A program made the translations under genes and the position numbers. The notes below the pieces were generated by a model, which was given only the letters and a program-made list of their open reading frames with translations, had not been told where the DNA came from and did not search any database. DNA of 64,000 nucleotides, taken from the IMG/VR virus record IMGVR_UViG_3300047558_000137, positions 182,859-246,858 of that record; one strand, 5' to 3'. Positions 48,951 to 56,500 of the stretch are shown in pieces. The first letter of the stretch is position 1; every line of letters begins with the position of its first letter. Source of the DNA: a virus.

Positions 48951-50205
48951 AATCTAAAATGGAATTCTTTCGTAGTGTTTCAAATCCCTTAAGGAATCTT
49001 ATTAACTGACTTCTGTGTTGGTCTGCATCCTCGGGGACACTGTAGTTCTGCATAAAATTATAGTAGTCTATAATGGTGTCTGCAATTACCTGATTAATTC
49101 GGCTGTTATTGCGTAGGTTCAATTGTCCAGTGTGAACAAGTCCATGGCGTAGAATCACCGAAGCTATCTTATCGACAACTTCCTGTCTGATATCATCGGG
49201 CATAATCTCAATACGCAGGCAGGCTGGATCACTTAGTATATCGCAACTTTCAGCAATGACATTTTTCTCTATCATATATTCAAACAGTTGATCTAGTTCG
49301 TATGCTGTAAAAATATTAGGTGTAATACGGAGAGAAATGTATAACCCACTTTGCTTTCGCAATTCAAGAAAGCTATCAATGTTGGCAAGTATGTCCCCAA
49401 TCTTCCCGGGATACCTAACATAGTCATTTAAGTCTGTAACCGATTCAATGCTAATGCCCATATGAAATTCTTTAAACTGTTTAATTAACTGTTCAACACG
49501 TTCGTTGTAAATTGTACCGTTGGTTGTTGTACCAACAATAATTTCTTTGCTTAATCCTGCATCTATTAATGCCTGACATATATCATAGAAAGCTGAATCA
49601 AATAGCGTTTCGCCACCAAGGAAATGTATGTACTTAACTGGAATTGTTTTTAGCTCTGAGACAAATTGATCCACTGCATCCCGAGTCCAACTGTGATATC
49701 GGTCGGGCTGTTTAAAAGTCTGGCTGTCAATTTGATGTAGCTTAACGTAGTCTTGTTCTAATCTACTGCTGGCGATGGGGTCACACATGATACAGGCGCT
49801 GTTACAAACATTGCCCAAATCAATTTGTAGATCAACTGGGTGCATGTCAGCTAAGCCACTATTATTTTGGCTGTGTTGAAAATGGCTGTAGTGCGGACTG
49901 CTTAGAGTCTGCAATTCAAATTGATCAGTTATTCCGCTTTTTAATAACTGTCTGCGGCGGCCGCTTAGTTTGCCAAATTGATCTTGGTAATAACAGTTTG
50001 CACAACCTGCGGGCTGTTGCCCTTCTAAAAATTGACTGCGTAGACTACGCATACGATCACTGTTATAAAACTCCATAACAGATGCGGTGCGTATATTCAT
50101 AGGAGAACTGCCCCGATCTTTAAACCAGCGGCATTCTTGAAAGTCCCCGTTGTAGGTTAATCTAACGTGGAACCATGGACTAGAACAAAAAGTATTTTTT
50201 AACAT
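48907..50205 (-). CDS. radical SAM protein (SPASM/twitch-like)
   Basis: 432 residues. N-terminal FCSSPWFHVRLTYNGDFQECRW and CANCYYQD look like extra iron-sulfur ligands; the main motif is GNVCNSACIMCDP (CxxxCxxC) near residue 133, then IHFLGGETL (GGE) and TTTNGTI. Family members modify peptides or cofactors. In T4-like phages they are common, substrate unknown. Overlaps a small protein that may be its substrate. Confidence 0.83.
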   Translation of the reverse strand: MLKNTFCSSPWFHVRLTYNGDFQECRWFKDRGSSPMNIRTASVMEFYNSDRMRSLRSQFLEGQQPAGCANCYYQDQFGKLSGRRRQLLKSGITDQFELQTLSSPHYSHFQHSQNNSGLADMHPVDLQIDLGNVCNSACIMCDPIASSRLEQDYVKLHQIDSQTFKQPDRYHSWTRDAVDQFVSELKTIPVKYIHFLGGETLFDSAFYDICQALIDAGLSKEIIVGTTTNGTIYNERVEQLIKQFKEFHMGISIESVTDLNDYVRYPGKIGDILANIDSFLELRKQSGLYISLRITPNIFTAYELDQLFEYMIEKNVIAESCDILSDPACLRIEIMPDDIRQEVVDKIASVILRHGLVHTGQLNLRNNSRINQVIADTIIDYYNFMQNYSVPEDADQHRSQLIRFLKGFETLRKNSILDYVPRYKDFLRSLGY

Positions 50206-50471
50206 TAATGTATGTAGTCTACTTCCAACTCCCAGTAGGTATTTCCGCGGGCTTCTGCGGCTGTAATTGCCGCTTCAAAAGGATCGGCTTCTGCTTCAGC
50301 AATGGCCACAAGAATAGCATTACCTATTTCACCAGTTTCGGCCATCTTAACTAATTCCTCTGCAACCTGCCGAAATCCGTCAATGACGATGTTGTATTCT
50401 TCTTCAGTTAGATCTTCTATTGCTGTTCTACCGTAGTAAACATCAAGTATAAGGTCCTTGGCTGCACTCAC
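50205..50471 (-). CDS. small acidic phage protein
   Basis: 88 residues: LILDVYYGRTAIEDLTEEEYNIVIDGFRQVAEELVKMAETGE, strongly acidic and helical. TAATG join with the radical SAM gene. Function unknown. Confidence 0.65.
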   Translation of the reverse strand: MSAAKDLILDVYYGRTAIEDLTEEEYNIVIDGFRQVAEELVKMAETGEIGNAILVAIAEAEADPFEAAITAAEARGNTYWELEVDYIH

Positions 50472-50653
50472 AGTTGGGCCTTGATACGTGCAATAACTTC
50501 TTTTGCTTCAGGATATCCCATGGCGTCCATTTCAGCATTGGCTAGTTCTTCAGCCAGTTCCTGCAGACAGGCAAAGATAACATCATCTTCTTTTTGGTTA
50601 GGTTGAATAGTATACCTAATAGTATACAGATGCTTTGGTTCTTTATCATTCAT
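50468..50653 (-). CDS. small acidic phage protein
   Basis: 61 residues: YTIRYTIQPNQKEDDVIFACLQELAEELANAEMDAMGYPEAKEVI. Alpha/beta, acidic. ATGA overlaps both sides. Function unknown. Confidence 0.62.
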   Translation of the reverse strand: MNDKEPKHLYTIRYTIQPNQKEDDVIFACLQELAEELANAEMDAMGYPEAKEVIARIKAQL

Positions 50654-51048
50654 TTGATTACCCTTTCTGGTTCATTGTTACGATAACTAAACAGTTTAAC
50701 GCCACGCTTACGAACTAGTTCAGCCATGTCATTGGGGTTAAGATCAAACCCCGTTGTAATCGCATCCTTAGTCATATCAGGATCGGTATGCAACATATAC
50801 AATTCGTAGTTACGTTGCGGGTTAAGTCTTGCACGAAGACTTGACACTTTAATTATATTCCCAATATCCCGCAAGGCCCGATTAGGCGGTTCCACTTCGG
50901 GAAACTTAAGGCGATCAAAAAGATTGTGCTTGTCCGTTTCCTCTACATCCACTATCTTTTGTGTAAGATCGTGACAGGCTTCTAACCCGTGACAATCCCA
51001 GAACAGGATGTAGGTATTATGCGGGGATTCGGTTTTCGTATCGCTCAT
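50650..51048 (-). CDS. small phage protein
   Basis: 132 residues from ATG at 51048. ILFWDCHGLEACHDLTQKIV, RARLNPQRNYELYMLHTDPDM and DMAELVRKRGVKLFSYRNNEPERV are conserved-looking blocks. Overlaps the next gene upstream by 32 bases. Function unknown. Confidence 0.65.
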   Translation of the reverse strand: MSDTKTESPHNTYILFWDCHGLEACHDLTQKIVDVEETDKHNLFDRLKFPEVEPPNRALRDIGNIIKVSSLRARLNPQRNYELYMLHTDPDMTKDAITTGFDLNPNDMAELVRKRGVKLFSYRNNEPERVIK

Positions 51049-51370
51049 AACTTTGAATGAATTTTTTACCAACGTCTAGGCTAACATAGTTGTTGCCTTG
51101 CATGCCTTGTTCGCTGTAGTCAATATCGTCGCTAGCCAACCCAAGTTGTTTTAGGTGAGCTTTTAGCTCTTTTTCAAATTGCCGATCCGTATAGATCAGG
51201 CCATCTTTATCTACGTTCCACGTTGATTTATCAAAGTAAACACGTAGTTCACCAAAATCTTCTTCTTCGTTAAGATATGCAATACGCATACCATTAACAC
51301 GAACTTCCTTGGCTATGTCGGACCAATAGCCGCAACCATTGGTGTTAAGGGTAACGTCAAGTTTTTGCAT
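51017..51370 (-). CDS. small phage protein
   Basis: 117 residues: LDVTLNTNGCGYWSDIAKEVRVNGMRIAYLNEE, RVYFDKSTWNVDKDGLIYTDRQFEKELKAHLKQLG. Mixed alpha/beta; conserved across aquatic phages in my memory, no function. Ten bases after the gene upstream. Confidence 0.68.
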   Translation of the reverse strand: MQKLDVTLNTNGCGYWSDIAKEVRVNGMRIAYLNEEEDFGELRVYFDKSTWNVDKDGLIYTDRQFEKELKAHLKQLGLASDDIDYSEQGMQGNNYVSLDVGKKFIQSYERYENRIPA

Positions 51371-51379
51371 TTTGACTCC

Positions 51380-51820
51380 TTAGGCTACGTTGAGGATACT
51401 GCTAACTTTGATGTTAAACACTTCGTTGCCGTCATCTGCTTTGAACTCGCTAGCAAGAGCGGCACGTTCGGCTTCTTCTTTGGTAATTTCTACACCATCA
51501 CGTGTGTAGATAGTTTTAGGAATGAAGTTGTTACGGATGCGAGTGCAACGGAAGTAGAACTCACCTTTGTGTTCGATCACATAAGGAAACACATTCCAAG
51601 TGCCCCAAGGCAGGCCTGCATTTTCTGCTGGCAGTTCACCTGATGCACGTTTTTCTTGCACGGCTTTGATGTTATCGTAGTCTACTCCAACACGAGCTTG
51701 GAATGTACTAGTCTTAGTAATTGCTGTTTCGTTCTTACGAACTTTGAGTGGACGAGCTGTAGTGAAAGTTGCGATTTGACCTTTACGCTCGAGCAATTTG
51801 TTTACAAATGCGTTTGACAT
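51380..51820 (-). CDS. conserved phage protein (MSNAFVNKLLERKGQ family)
   Basis: 146 residues from ATG at 51820, with CAGGAGTC ahead; longer frame to 51919 runs across the promoter. VRKNETAITKTSTFQARVGVDYDNI, SGELPAENAGLPWG, GEFYFRCTRIRNNFIP. A well-known phage early family of unknown function. It is the first gene under the promoter of site D. Confidence 0.78.
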   Translation of the reverse strand: MSNAFVNKLLERKGQIATFTTARPLKVRKNETAITKTSTFQARVGVDYDNIKAVQEKRASGELPAENAGLPWGTWNVFPYVIEHKGEFYFRCTRIRNNFIPKTIYTRDGVEITKEEAERAALASEFKADDGNEVFNIKVSSILNVA

Positions 51821-51853
51821 TTTTGACTCCTGTTTACTGTTGAACATGTATTG

Positions 51854-51917
51854 ATTATACAACCATTTTGCCCAAAAGACGCCTTTTTGCAAAATATTTC
51901 TGTTGTATTTTTGCAAC
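51854..51917 (-). promoter_or_regulatory. early promoter with upstream palindromic element (site D)
   Basis: -10 box TATAAT at 51854-51859, preceded by GGGCAAAATGGT. The palindrome GTTGCA-AAAA-TACAAC (minus strand) is at 51902-51917, 43 bp from the box. Same layout as sites A-C. Confidence 0.62.
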
Positions 51918-51933
51918 AACTAGTACTAGAGTA

Positions 51934-52587
51934 TTACTTTTTAGGGTATACAAATCCTGCTTGTTTGGGCATACACTTTTCAACCACCCAATGTGCAACA
52001 ATTTGTGCTATTCTGTCTAGATTTGAAGTGTGGCCCCATTCTTGCCATTCATGCGGAAATGCTTTTGGCACGATCATGTCTACTATTTTTGCATCCCAAC
52101 GGAATTGTCGTTTACCTTTTGGTTCTTTCCAAGTTAGCCATATTCTAACATGGCCCCATGAAGGATTAAACAACCGTCCTGTAACAGGAATTCCGTTTTT
52201 ATCAACAAAGGTAAAATGTTTATGTTTGGGATATTGCTTGGACTTGATCCATGTAAATGCATGATCCTCTATCAAGGCCTTGATCTTAGGATTGTTACGT
52301 TCGCGTTCTTCACGTTCTGCTTTAATCCGTAGGTCTTCTTGTTCTTCACGATACTGTTGGAATTCATCAATGTCGGTTGTTGCAATGCCCATTTCTAATG
52401 TTAGCAAAAACGCTTTAACTTGATCATCAGGATCAGCTAAACGCCGTTGACGCTGTTCTTCTAATTCAAGCAAAGTATAGATTGTATCACTTCCATTCCA
52501 ATCATCATAGATGGAATCCATGTCATGTCCCATTAGCACCATTGTGGTGTACCACTGTTCCATTAACTTAATTTTTTCTTCAGTCAT
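51934..52587 (-). CDS. unrecognised 217-residue protein
   Basis: Charged and Trp-rich: YDDWNGSDTIYTLLELEEQRQRRLADPDDQ, a coiled-coil-like EERERNNPKIKALIED, then HFTFVDKNGIPVTGRLFNPSWGHVRIWLTWKEPKGKRQFRWDAKIV. No motif known. Coupled (ATGA) to the gene upstream. Confidence 0.65.
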   Translation of the reverse strand: MTEEKIKLMEQWYTTMVLMGHDMDSIYDDWNGSDTIYTLLELEEQRQRRLADPDDQVKAFLLTLEMGIATTDIDEFQQYREEQEDLRIKAEREERERNNPKIKALIEDHAFTWIKSKQYPKHKHFTFVDKNGIPVTGRLFNPSWGHVRIWLTWKEPKGKRQFRWDAKIVDMIVPKAFPHEWQEWGHTSNLDRIAQIVAHWVVEKCMPKQAGFVYPKK

Positions 52588-52877
52588 TGTTTTACTTTCA
52601 ATAATGCTAGAGTAATAGTCGATTCATCTTTAACATAAATGCGGCGGCGCTTTTCGGGTCGCTTTTGCTCAAGGATATAATGATCATTTTGTTTATTACG
52701 TGGCCACCCATTGTCGTCAAAGTAACGTTCGATATGGGGGCCGTGAATTTCTGCCAGAGCTCTACTTAACTGACTCCATAACTTAGAATCTTCTAGATTG
52801 CTCCATTGGAATTGAGCAATGTAGTGGTACCCCCGATTATGGTGGTTAAAGCGTCCGTCCGACTTAAAAACTTTCAT
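52584..52877 (-). CDS. small phage protein
   Basis: 97 residues: KVFKSDGRFNHHNRGYHYIAQFQWSNLEDSKLWSQLSRALAEIHGPH, ending KRRRIYVKDESTITLALLK. Overlaps both neighbours by four bases. Function unknown. Confidence 0.65.
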   Translation of the reverse strand: MKVFKSDGRFNHHNRGYHYIAQFQWSNLEDSKLWSQLSRALAEIHGPHIERYFDDNGWPRNKQNDHYILEQKRPEKRRRIYVKDESTITLALLKVKQ

Positions 52878-53161
52878 ACTGTATCTTTTCTACTCAATAT
52901 ATCCCACACCATGCCATGCCAAGGCTTAAATGCAACATCGACTCGAGTTGGGTCGTGCATGGCCCAATCAAGTTCCCACCACTCCGAGTTTGTGTCTAGG
53001 TAGACGATGCGAACACGATTGCCGTAGACTGAACGATAATAATTTACTACCGCTTCAGCATCATTTGTGATCGTCATGCCGCCATCAAAGGGTGACAGGT
53101 CACGCAAGAACACAATGTTGTTTTTTTCATCGCGTTCAATAATACCACTTCTTGCTCTCAT
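52874..53161 (-). CDS. conserved small phage protein
   Basis: 95 residues: IVFLRDLSPFDGGMTITNDAEAVVNYYRSVYGNRVRIVYLDTNSEWWELDW, ending KPWHGMVWDIL. The 'DG.MTITNDAEAVV' and 'YG-RVRIVY-DT-GEWWE' pattern is recurrent in phages; function unknown. Confidence 0.7.
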   Translation of the reverse strand: MRARSGIIERDEKNNIVFLRDLSPFDGGMTITNDAEAVVNYYRSVYGNRVRIVYLDTNSEWWELDWAMHDPTRVDVAFKPWHGMVWDILSRKDTV

Positions 53162-53164
53162 GAT

Positions 53165-53452
53165 TTATCGCCATTCATTTGCACGGTCGATTTCTTCTTG
53201 CGTAAACTGACCACCTGAACGGTCAGGGTTCTGTGCCCAACTATCTTGTGTGGCTTTTTCGCAACACACTTCCACATCCTGCAAGATACGCTTGAGTTCG
53301 TCAATGTTAACCGCAAGGAAAGAAACTGTAGCATACAATGCCGCATCCTCGGCCATAGTACCAAGACAAAGGACCTTTCGGTGTGCTTCCAACAATTTTT
53401 CCTTGCCGGCAATTGTGTTTTTCAGATTATCTCTTACTGTATGGATGTTCAT
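53165..53452 (-). CDS. small phage protein
   Basis: 95 residues: NIHTVRDNLKNTIAGKEKLLEAHRKVL, two long helices, ending FTQEEIDRANEWR. Chosen over an out-of-frame reading (to 53412) because it has ATG, GGAGTTGAAGA ahead and an overlap join with 53449-53622. Confidence 0.68.
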   Translation of the reverse strand: MNIHTVRDNLKNTIAGKEKLLEAHRKVLCLGTMAEDAALYATVSFLAVNIDELKRILQDVEVCCEKATQDSWAQNPDRSGGQFTQEEIDRANEWR

Positions 53453-53622
53453 TCTTCAACTCCAATATAAACTGCACGGCGATTCTTGTCGCTGACTTCG
53501 CTAAACCACGCAACAAAATCATCGGCCCCTTGTTTAGTATCAAACTTTTCTTCGTGATGAACTTTGTATTCTTGAGAATCCCAACGCTTGTGAATTCTGA
53601 CTTCAACGATATGTTGTTTCAT
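53449..53622 (-). CDS. 57-residue phage protein with GVEE ending
   Basis: Begins MKQHIVEVRIHKRWDSQEYK and ends RRAVYIGVEE. The core has no MNER family pattern, but the last codons GGAGTTGAAGAATGA are the shared sequence that also makes the next ribosome site. Beta then helix. Function unknown. Confidence 0.6.
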   Translation of the reverse strand: MKQHIVEVRIHKRWDSQEYKVHHEEKFDTKQGADDFVAWFSEVSDKNRRAVYIGVEE

Positions 53623-53852
53623 TCTTCAACTCCGAAATGTGCTTTCAAATCATTAGCAATAGCAAATGCTATGATCCACTTTGTATCTTCGCCGCGTTCA
53701 TATTTGTAATCACGCTCGATTTTGGCGGAACATTCCTTGACAATCAACTCGGCGAATCTTTGGGTATATGCTTTGTGGAATTCATCGCCTCGGTGGTCAG
53801 CAACAACATCATCTTCGGCCTGTTCAGCAAGTTCTTTAATTCGTTCGTTCAT
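53619..53852 (-). CDS. MNER-family small protein
   Basis: 77 residues: MNERIKELAEQAEDDVV start, core QRFAELIVKECSAKIE near residues 30-46, ending DLKAHFGVEE. Full-length, typical member. Overlaps both neighbours as ATGA. Confidence 0.82.
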   Translation of the reverse strand: MNERIKELAEQAEDDVVADHRGDEFHKAYTQRFAELIVKECSAKIERDYKYERGEDTKWIIAFAIANDLKAHFGVEE

Positions 53853-54037
53853 TCTTCAACTCCCAAGTGATTAACGATTGCCCGAGCATTATTGTAATCA
53901 ACTACATCGCAACATTCCTTGATTATCAATTCAGCGAACTTTTCTGAATACGCAATCAGCCCTTGTTCGTGGGGCAAATCTTGGTTGCGGTATTGTGCCC
54001 TGGCTTGATTCATAAGTATTGCTATTCGTTCGTTCAT
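53849..54037 (-). CDS. MNER-family small protein
   Basis: 62 residues: MNERIAILMNQARAQY start, core EKFAELIIKECCDVV near 32-46, ending IVNHLGVEE. Typical member with one change (HL for HF). Confidence 0.8.
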   Translation of the reverse strand: MNERIAILMNQARAQYRNQDLPHEQGLIAYSEKFAELIIKECCDVVDYNNARAIVNHLGVEE

Positions 54038-54231
54038 TTTTCATCATCCTGCAGTTTGGTTGCCAGTGCTTGACGAATTTGGTCAAACATTGACGCATTA
54101 TGATTTAAGGCACTGGCAAATTTGTCTTTGATTTCAGCATCAAATAACTCGGTAGGATTACCCGTCTTGTCTGCTGTAATACGCTGTTCGGCAAGTTTTG
54201 CCAGTTCGTTAAGTTTATCGTTTAATGTCAT
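54034..54231 (-). CDS. distant MNER-like small protein
   Basis: 65 residues: MTLNDKLNELAKLAEQRI start, core KDKFASALNHNASM, ending KLQDDEK. The helix pattern is like the family but most family residues are lost. Its stop overlaps the start of 53849-54037. Confidence 0.55.
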   Translation of the reverse strand: MTLNDKLNELAKLAEQRITADKTGNPTELFDAEIKDKFASALNHNASMFDQIRQALATKLQDDEK

Positions 54232-54455
54232 TCTTCAACTCCAAAATGTTGTTTAACTGCGTCAAGGGCAGAGGTCGGATTCATATGTCCACGCTGTGAT
54301 TTTACAATCACCTTCCATGTTTCCATAGCAACCAACTCGGCGAACTTTACTCGCCACTCATCTTGCCATTGCGTAAGCAGTAGAATTCTTTCTGTGGGAA
54401 GTTCATCTGCCCATCGTTTAGCCTCTACCATCAGTTCTTTAATTCGTTCGTTCAT
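54228..54455 (-). CDS. MNER-family small protein
   Basis: 75 residues from ATG at 54455, chosen to match the family start MNERIKELM; the longer frame adds 9 residues. Core RVKFAELVAMETWKV near 38-52, ending VKQHFGVEE. Overlaps the gene upstream by 17 bases. Confidence 0.78.
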   Translation of the reverse strand: MNERIKELMVEAKRWADELPTERILLLTQWQDEWRVKFAELVAMETWKVIVKSQRGHMNPTSALDAVKQHFGVEE

Positions 54456-54669
54456 AGTCCAACTCCACTTCTCGTTCAACATAGGTTTTTGTTGCCATCT
54501 TTAACACAACTGCGGCACTATGGCGCCACATATCTTCACGCATACCCAGATAACTTAACCCAAGTGCCTTAAAAGCATTGTCAAGTCCATCGTAGTCAAG
54601 TGTTGGTGCCGCAAGATGAAACTCTTTGGCACGATGCTTAAACTCTTCCCAGGAACACGCTAATGTCAT
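54439..54669 (-). CDS. small phage protein in the MNER array
   Basis: 76 residues: CSWEEFKHRAKEFHLAAPTLDYDGLDNAFKALGLSYLG, helical; not related to the MNER family. It uses the GGAGTTGAAGA site of 54666-54842. Confidence 0.6.
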   Translation of the reverse strand: MTLACSWEEFKHRAKEFHLAAPTLDYDGLDNAFKALGLSYLGMREDMWRHSAAVVLKMATKTYVEREVELDYERTN

Positions 54670-54842
54670 TCTTCAACTCCAACGAGTTCTAAAGTCCATC
54701 CAACGGGAGGTTCTTCGTTTCGTTTTTCATATCTCTTATTCATTGTGTCACACGCTTTTAGTCTCGCTTGTTCCTCATTGATAGCACGAACGGTGACGGT
54801 TGCCGTTTTCCAGTAAGCATATTTGAAGGTATATTTGTTCAT
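54666..54842 (-). CDS. 58-residue phage protein with GVEE ending
   Basis: Begins MNKYTFKYAYWKTATVTVRA, continues INEEQARLKACDTMNKRYEK, ends LELVGVEE. A beta strand-helix layout like 53449-53622 and 55042-55251. The stop and next start share GAAGAATGA. Function unknown. Confidence 0.6.
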   Translation of the reverse strand: MNKYTFKYAYWKTATVTVRAINEEQARLKACDTMNKRYEKRNEEPPVGWTLELVGVEE

Positions 54843-55045
54843 TCTTCAACTCCGAAATGTTTTGCAATTCTTTCACCGGCATCGTCACTGTAGTTACGGT
54901 TGGTAAAGTTTGTACCCAATGTGGCACATTCCCGAACAATCAACTCGGCGAACTTTTCTTTATTAAAAATCTTTTGCGGAGGTGCATAGTTGTATTCCGC
55001 AAGGTCGTAAGATTCTTCAATTAGTTCTTTAATTCGTTCGTTCAT
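54839..55045 (-). CDS. MNER-family small protein
   Basis: 68 residues: MNERIKELIEESYDLAEY start, core KEKFAELIVRECATLG near 30-45, ending RIAKHFGVEE. Typical member. Confidence 0.82.
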   Translation of the reverse strand: MNERIKELIEESYDLAEYNYAPPQKIFNKEKFAELIVRECATLGTNFTNRNYSDDAGERIAKHFGVEE

Positions 55046-55251
55046 ACCAGTTCTCCTGTAGCATCGTTGACACAGCCTCGGTAGACTGCCTTGAAAAATG
55101 ATTTTGTGGGTGGTCGTTTATTATCAAACCATTCAATGTAAGCAGATGCCTCTTCTTTGGTTGAGTATTTGGTTGCAAATGTAACATCGGTCAAGTTAAT
55201 CTTACCGTTCTCTACGGGGTGGACTTGGACGATGTGAAAGTATTTGTTCAT
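55042..55251 (-). CDS. small phage protein in the MNER array
   Basis: 69 residues: MNKYFHIVQVHPVENGKINLTDVTFATKYSTKEEASAYIEWF. Strand-strand-helix layout shared with 54666-54842. Function unknown. Confidence 0.6.
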   Translation of the reverse strand: MNKYFHIVQVHPVENGKINLTDVTFATKYSTKEEASAYIEWFDNKRPPTKSFFKAVYRGCVNDATGELV

Positions 55252-55415
55252 TCTTCAACTCCTTGAACCATTAGGTCCATTTCTTTTGCCAAATCTTCCA
55301 TTAGATGGCGACCTTGTAGTTTCGAACCAATAAAACGGTTGTCGTAGTAGTCACTGTTCTGGCGCTCACGCTCGTCTAAGTATTCTTCTAAAACTTCTGA
55401 AAATTTACGACTCAT
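55248..55415 (-). CDS. 55-residue conserved phage protein
   Basis: Begins MSRKFSEVLEEYLDERERQN, has SDYYDNRFIGSKLQGR and LMEDLAKEMDLM, ends VQGVEE. A widespread tiny phage family ('FSEVLEEYLDER-NS-YYD-RF'), here with the array's GVEE end added on. Function unknown. Confidence 0.68.
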   Translation of the reverse strand: MSRKFSEVLEEYLDERERQNSDYYDNRFIGSKLQGRHLMEDLAKEMDLMVQGVEE

Positions 55416-55657
55416 TCTTCAACTCCGAAATATGTTTTCGTATTAAGACGAATCTTTTCAATCAGTTCAGCAGACTTCTTATCGTTGTTACCGATACAAT
55501 CTAACTGTTGCAACAGTAGAATGTCATCAAACTTCTTCACAATCAACTCGGCGAACTTTTCATCAAAATACGCTTGCCTCTGTACATCATTAAACCCAAT
55601 TCTTTGATTTACGGTACACCGTGCCTGATTGGCAAGTTCCCTGATTCGTTTGTTCAT
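55412..55657 (-). CDS. MNER-family small protein
   Basis: 81 residues from ATG at 55657 (MNKRIRELANQARCTV); the longer frame to 55714 is not needed. Core DEKFAELIVKKFDDILL near 35-51, ending KTYFGVEE. First member of the 53-55.7 kb array. Confidence 0.78.
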   Translation of the reverse strand: MNKRIRELANQARCTVNQRIGFNDVQRQAYFDEKFAELIVKKFDDILLLQQLDCIGNNDKKSAELIEKIRLNTKTYFGVEE

Positions 55658-55658
55658 T

Positions 55659-55763
55659 TTAATCCTTAGTATAAAGCCAGCGGCGAAATCTTGTTGATAA
55701 TGTGGTTGCAACATTTACTCCAATAATCACAACCACTAACATAATTAAAATAGTTTCAATCAT
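55659..55763 (-). CDS. 34-residue membrane protein
   Basis: Begins MIETILIMLVVVIIGVNVA and ends TTLSTRFRRWLYTKD. One transmembrane helix and a basic tail. Overlaps the gene upstream by four bases. Below usual size limits, so moderate confidence. Confidence 0.5.
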   Translation of the reverse strand: MIETILIMLVVVIIGVNVATTLSTRFRRWLYTKD

Positions 55764-55939
55764 TTTACTTCCTCAAGTACATAATAGTCAGCATCAAACA
55801 CTTGCCTGAAACGACTTGCCAACATAATAGCGTGAGATTCGTTATCTGCTTTAATATCCATTGTAACACTAGCAGCCTCATTTGTATAAAGGCTATTGTC
55901 AAGGTTAGTAAAGAATAACTCTACTTTATACGCTGTCAT
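55760..55939 (-). CDS. small phage protein
   Basis: 59 residues from ATG at 55939 (TAYKVELFFTNLDNSLYTNEA); the longer frame to 56020 is inside the upstream gene. Strand-strand-helix, with MDIKADNESHAIMLASRFRQV, like 19558-19755. Function unknown. Confidence 0.6.
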   Translation of the reverse strand: MTAYKVELFFTNLDNSLYTNEAASVTMDIKADNESHAIMLASRFRQVFDADYYVLEEVK

Positions 55940-56207
55940 TTGCATCTTTAAGAGTGTGCCACACTTTAGGATCAGTACCAAGATACAATGCGTACATGCG
56001 ATAGTTACGCCATTGTGCAATTTTGTTTACTGTTTGTTCGGCCCAACGGAAGAAGCTGTCCCTAAACCAAAATGGATTAAGTACAGCCAATACAATGGCC
56101 ACAAAAACAAAAGGGATGATTGCGTAGGTAAACGCATAGCGAAAGACCATAGCGCGGTAGTAAAAGCCACCGTCTTTAGTCATAGTAATTTCTTTGGGCA
56201 AGGACAT
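55926..56207 (-). CDS. small membrane protein
   Basis: 93 residues. One hydrophobic segment, AFTYAIIPFVFVAIVLAVL (about 27-45), with a basic flank; the rest polar. Good site TAGGAGAA. Function unknown. Confidence 0.62.
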   Translation of the reverse strand: MSLPKEITMTKDGGFYYRAMVFRYAFTYAIIPFVFVAIVLAVLNPFWFRDSFFRWAEQTVNKIAQWRNYRMYALYLGTDPKVWHTLKDANDSV

Positions 56208-56275
56208 AAATTCTCCTACTTAACTTGCTGTCAAGTAGTGTAGCACGATTGCCGATTTACGCCTAATGTAATACT

Positions 56276-56500
56276 TTAGTGTACTGTTTCTTCGCCCGAA
56301 ATATCCCCTACATCGTGGATATTAAAAATCTTCAATATTTTAGCGATGTTTTTTGGCGCTTTGAATGGGACGTCATCGGGCAGTATTACCTGCTTTAACT
56401 CCCCTTCTGGCCCTAGAACAAAAACATAGTCTTCGTCTTCAATATCTGAACTGTACAATTCTTCATATTCTTGTACAATATCGGTTGCTGTTTTGCTCAT
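56276..56500 (-). CDS. small acidic phage protein
   Basis: 74 residues: EYEELYSSDIEDEDYVFVLGPEGELKQVILPDDVPFKAPKNIAKILKIF. Acidic, mixed. It starts 38 bases inside the end of the HExxH gene upstream and so is probably translated from its mRNA. Confidence 0.62.
   Translation of the reverse strand: MSKTATDIVQEYEELYSSDIEDEDYVFVLGPEGELKQVILPDDVPFKAPKNIAKILKIFNIHDVGDISGEETVH

Noticed and set aside
53158-53412. Alternative minus-strand gene of 84 residues
   Set aside because: It lies in another frame of 53165-53452, which has ATG, the GGAGTTGAAGA site and the usual overlaps.
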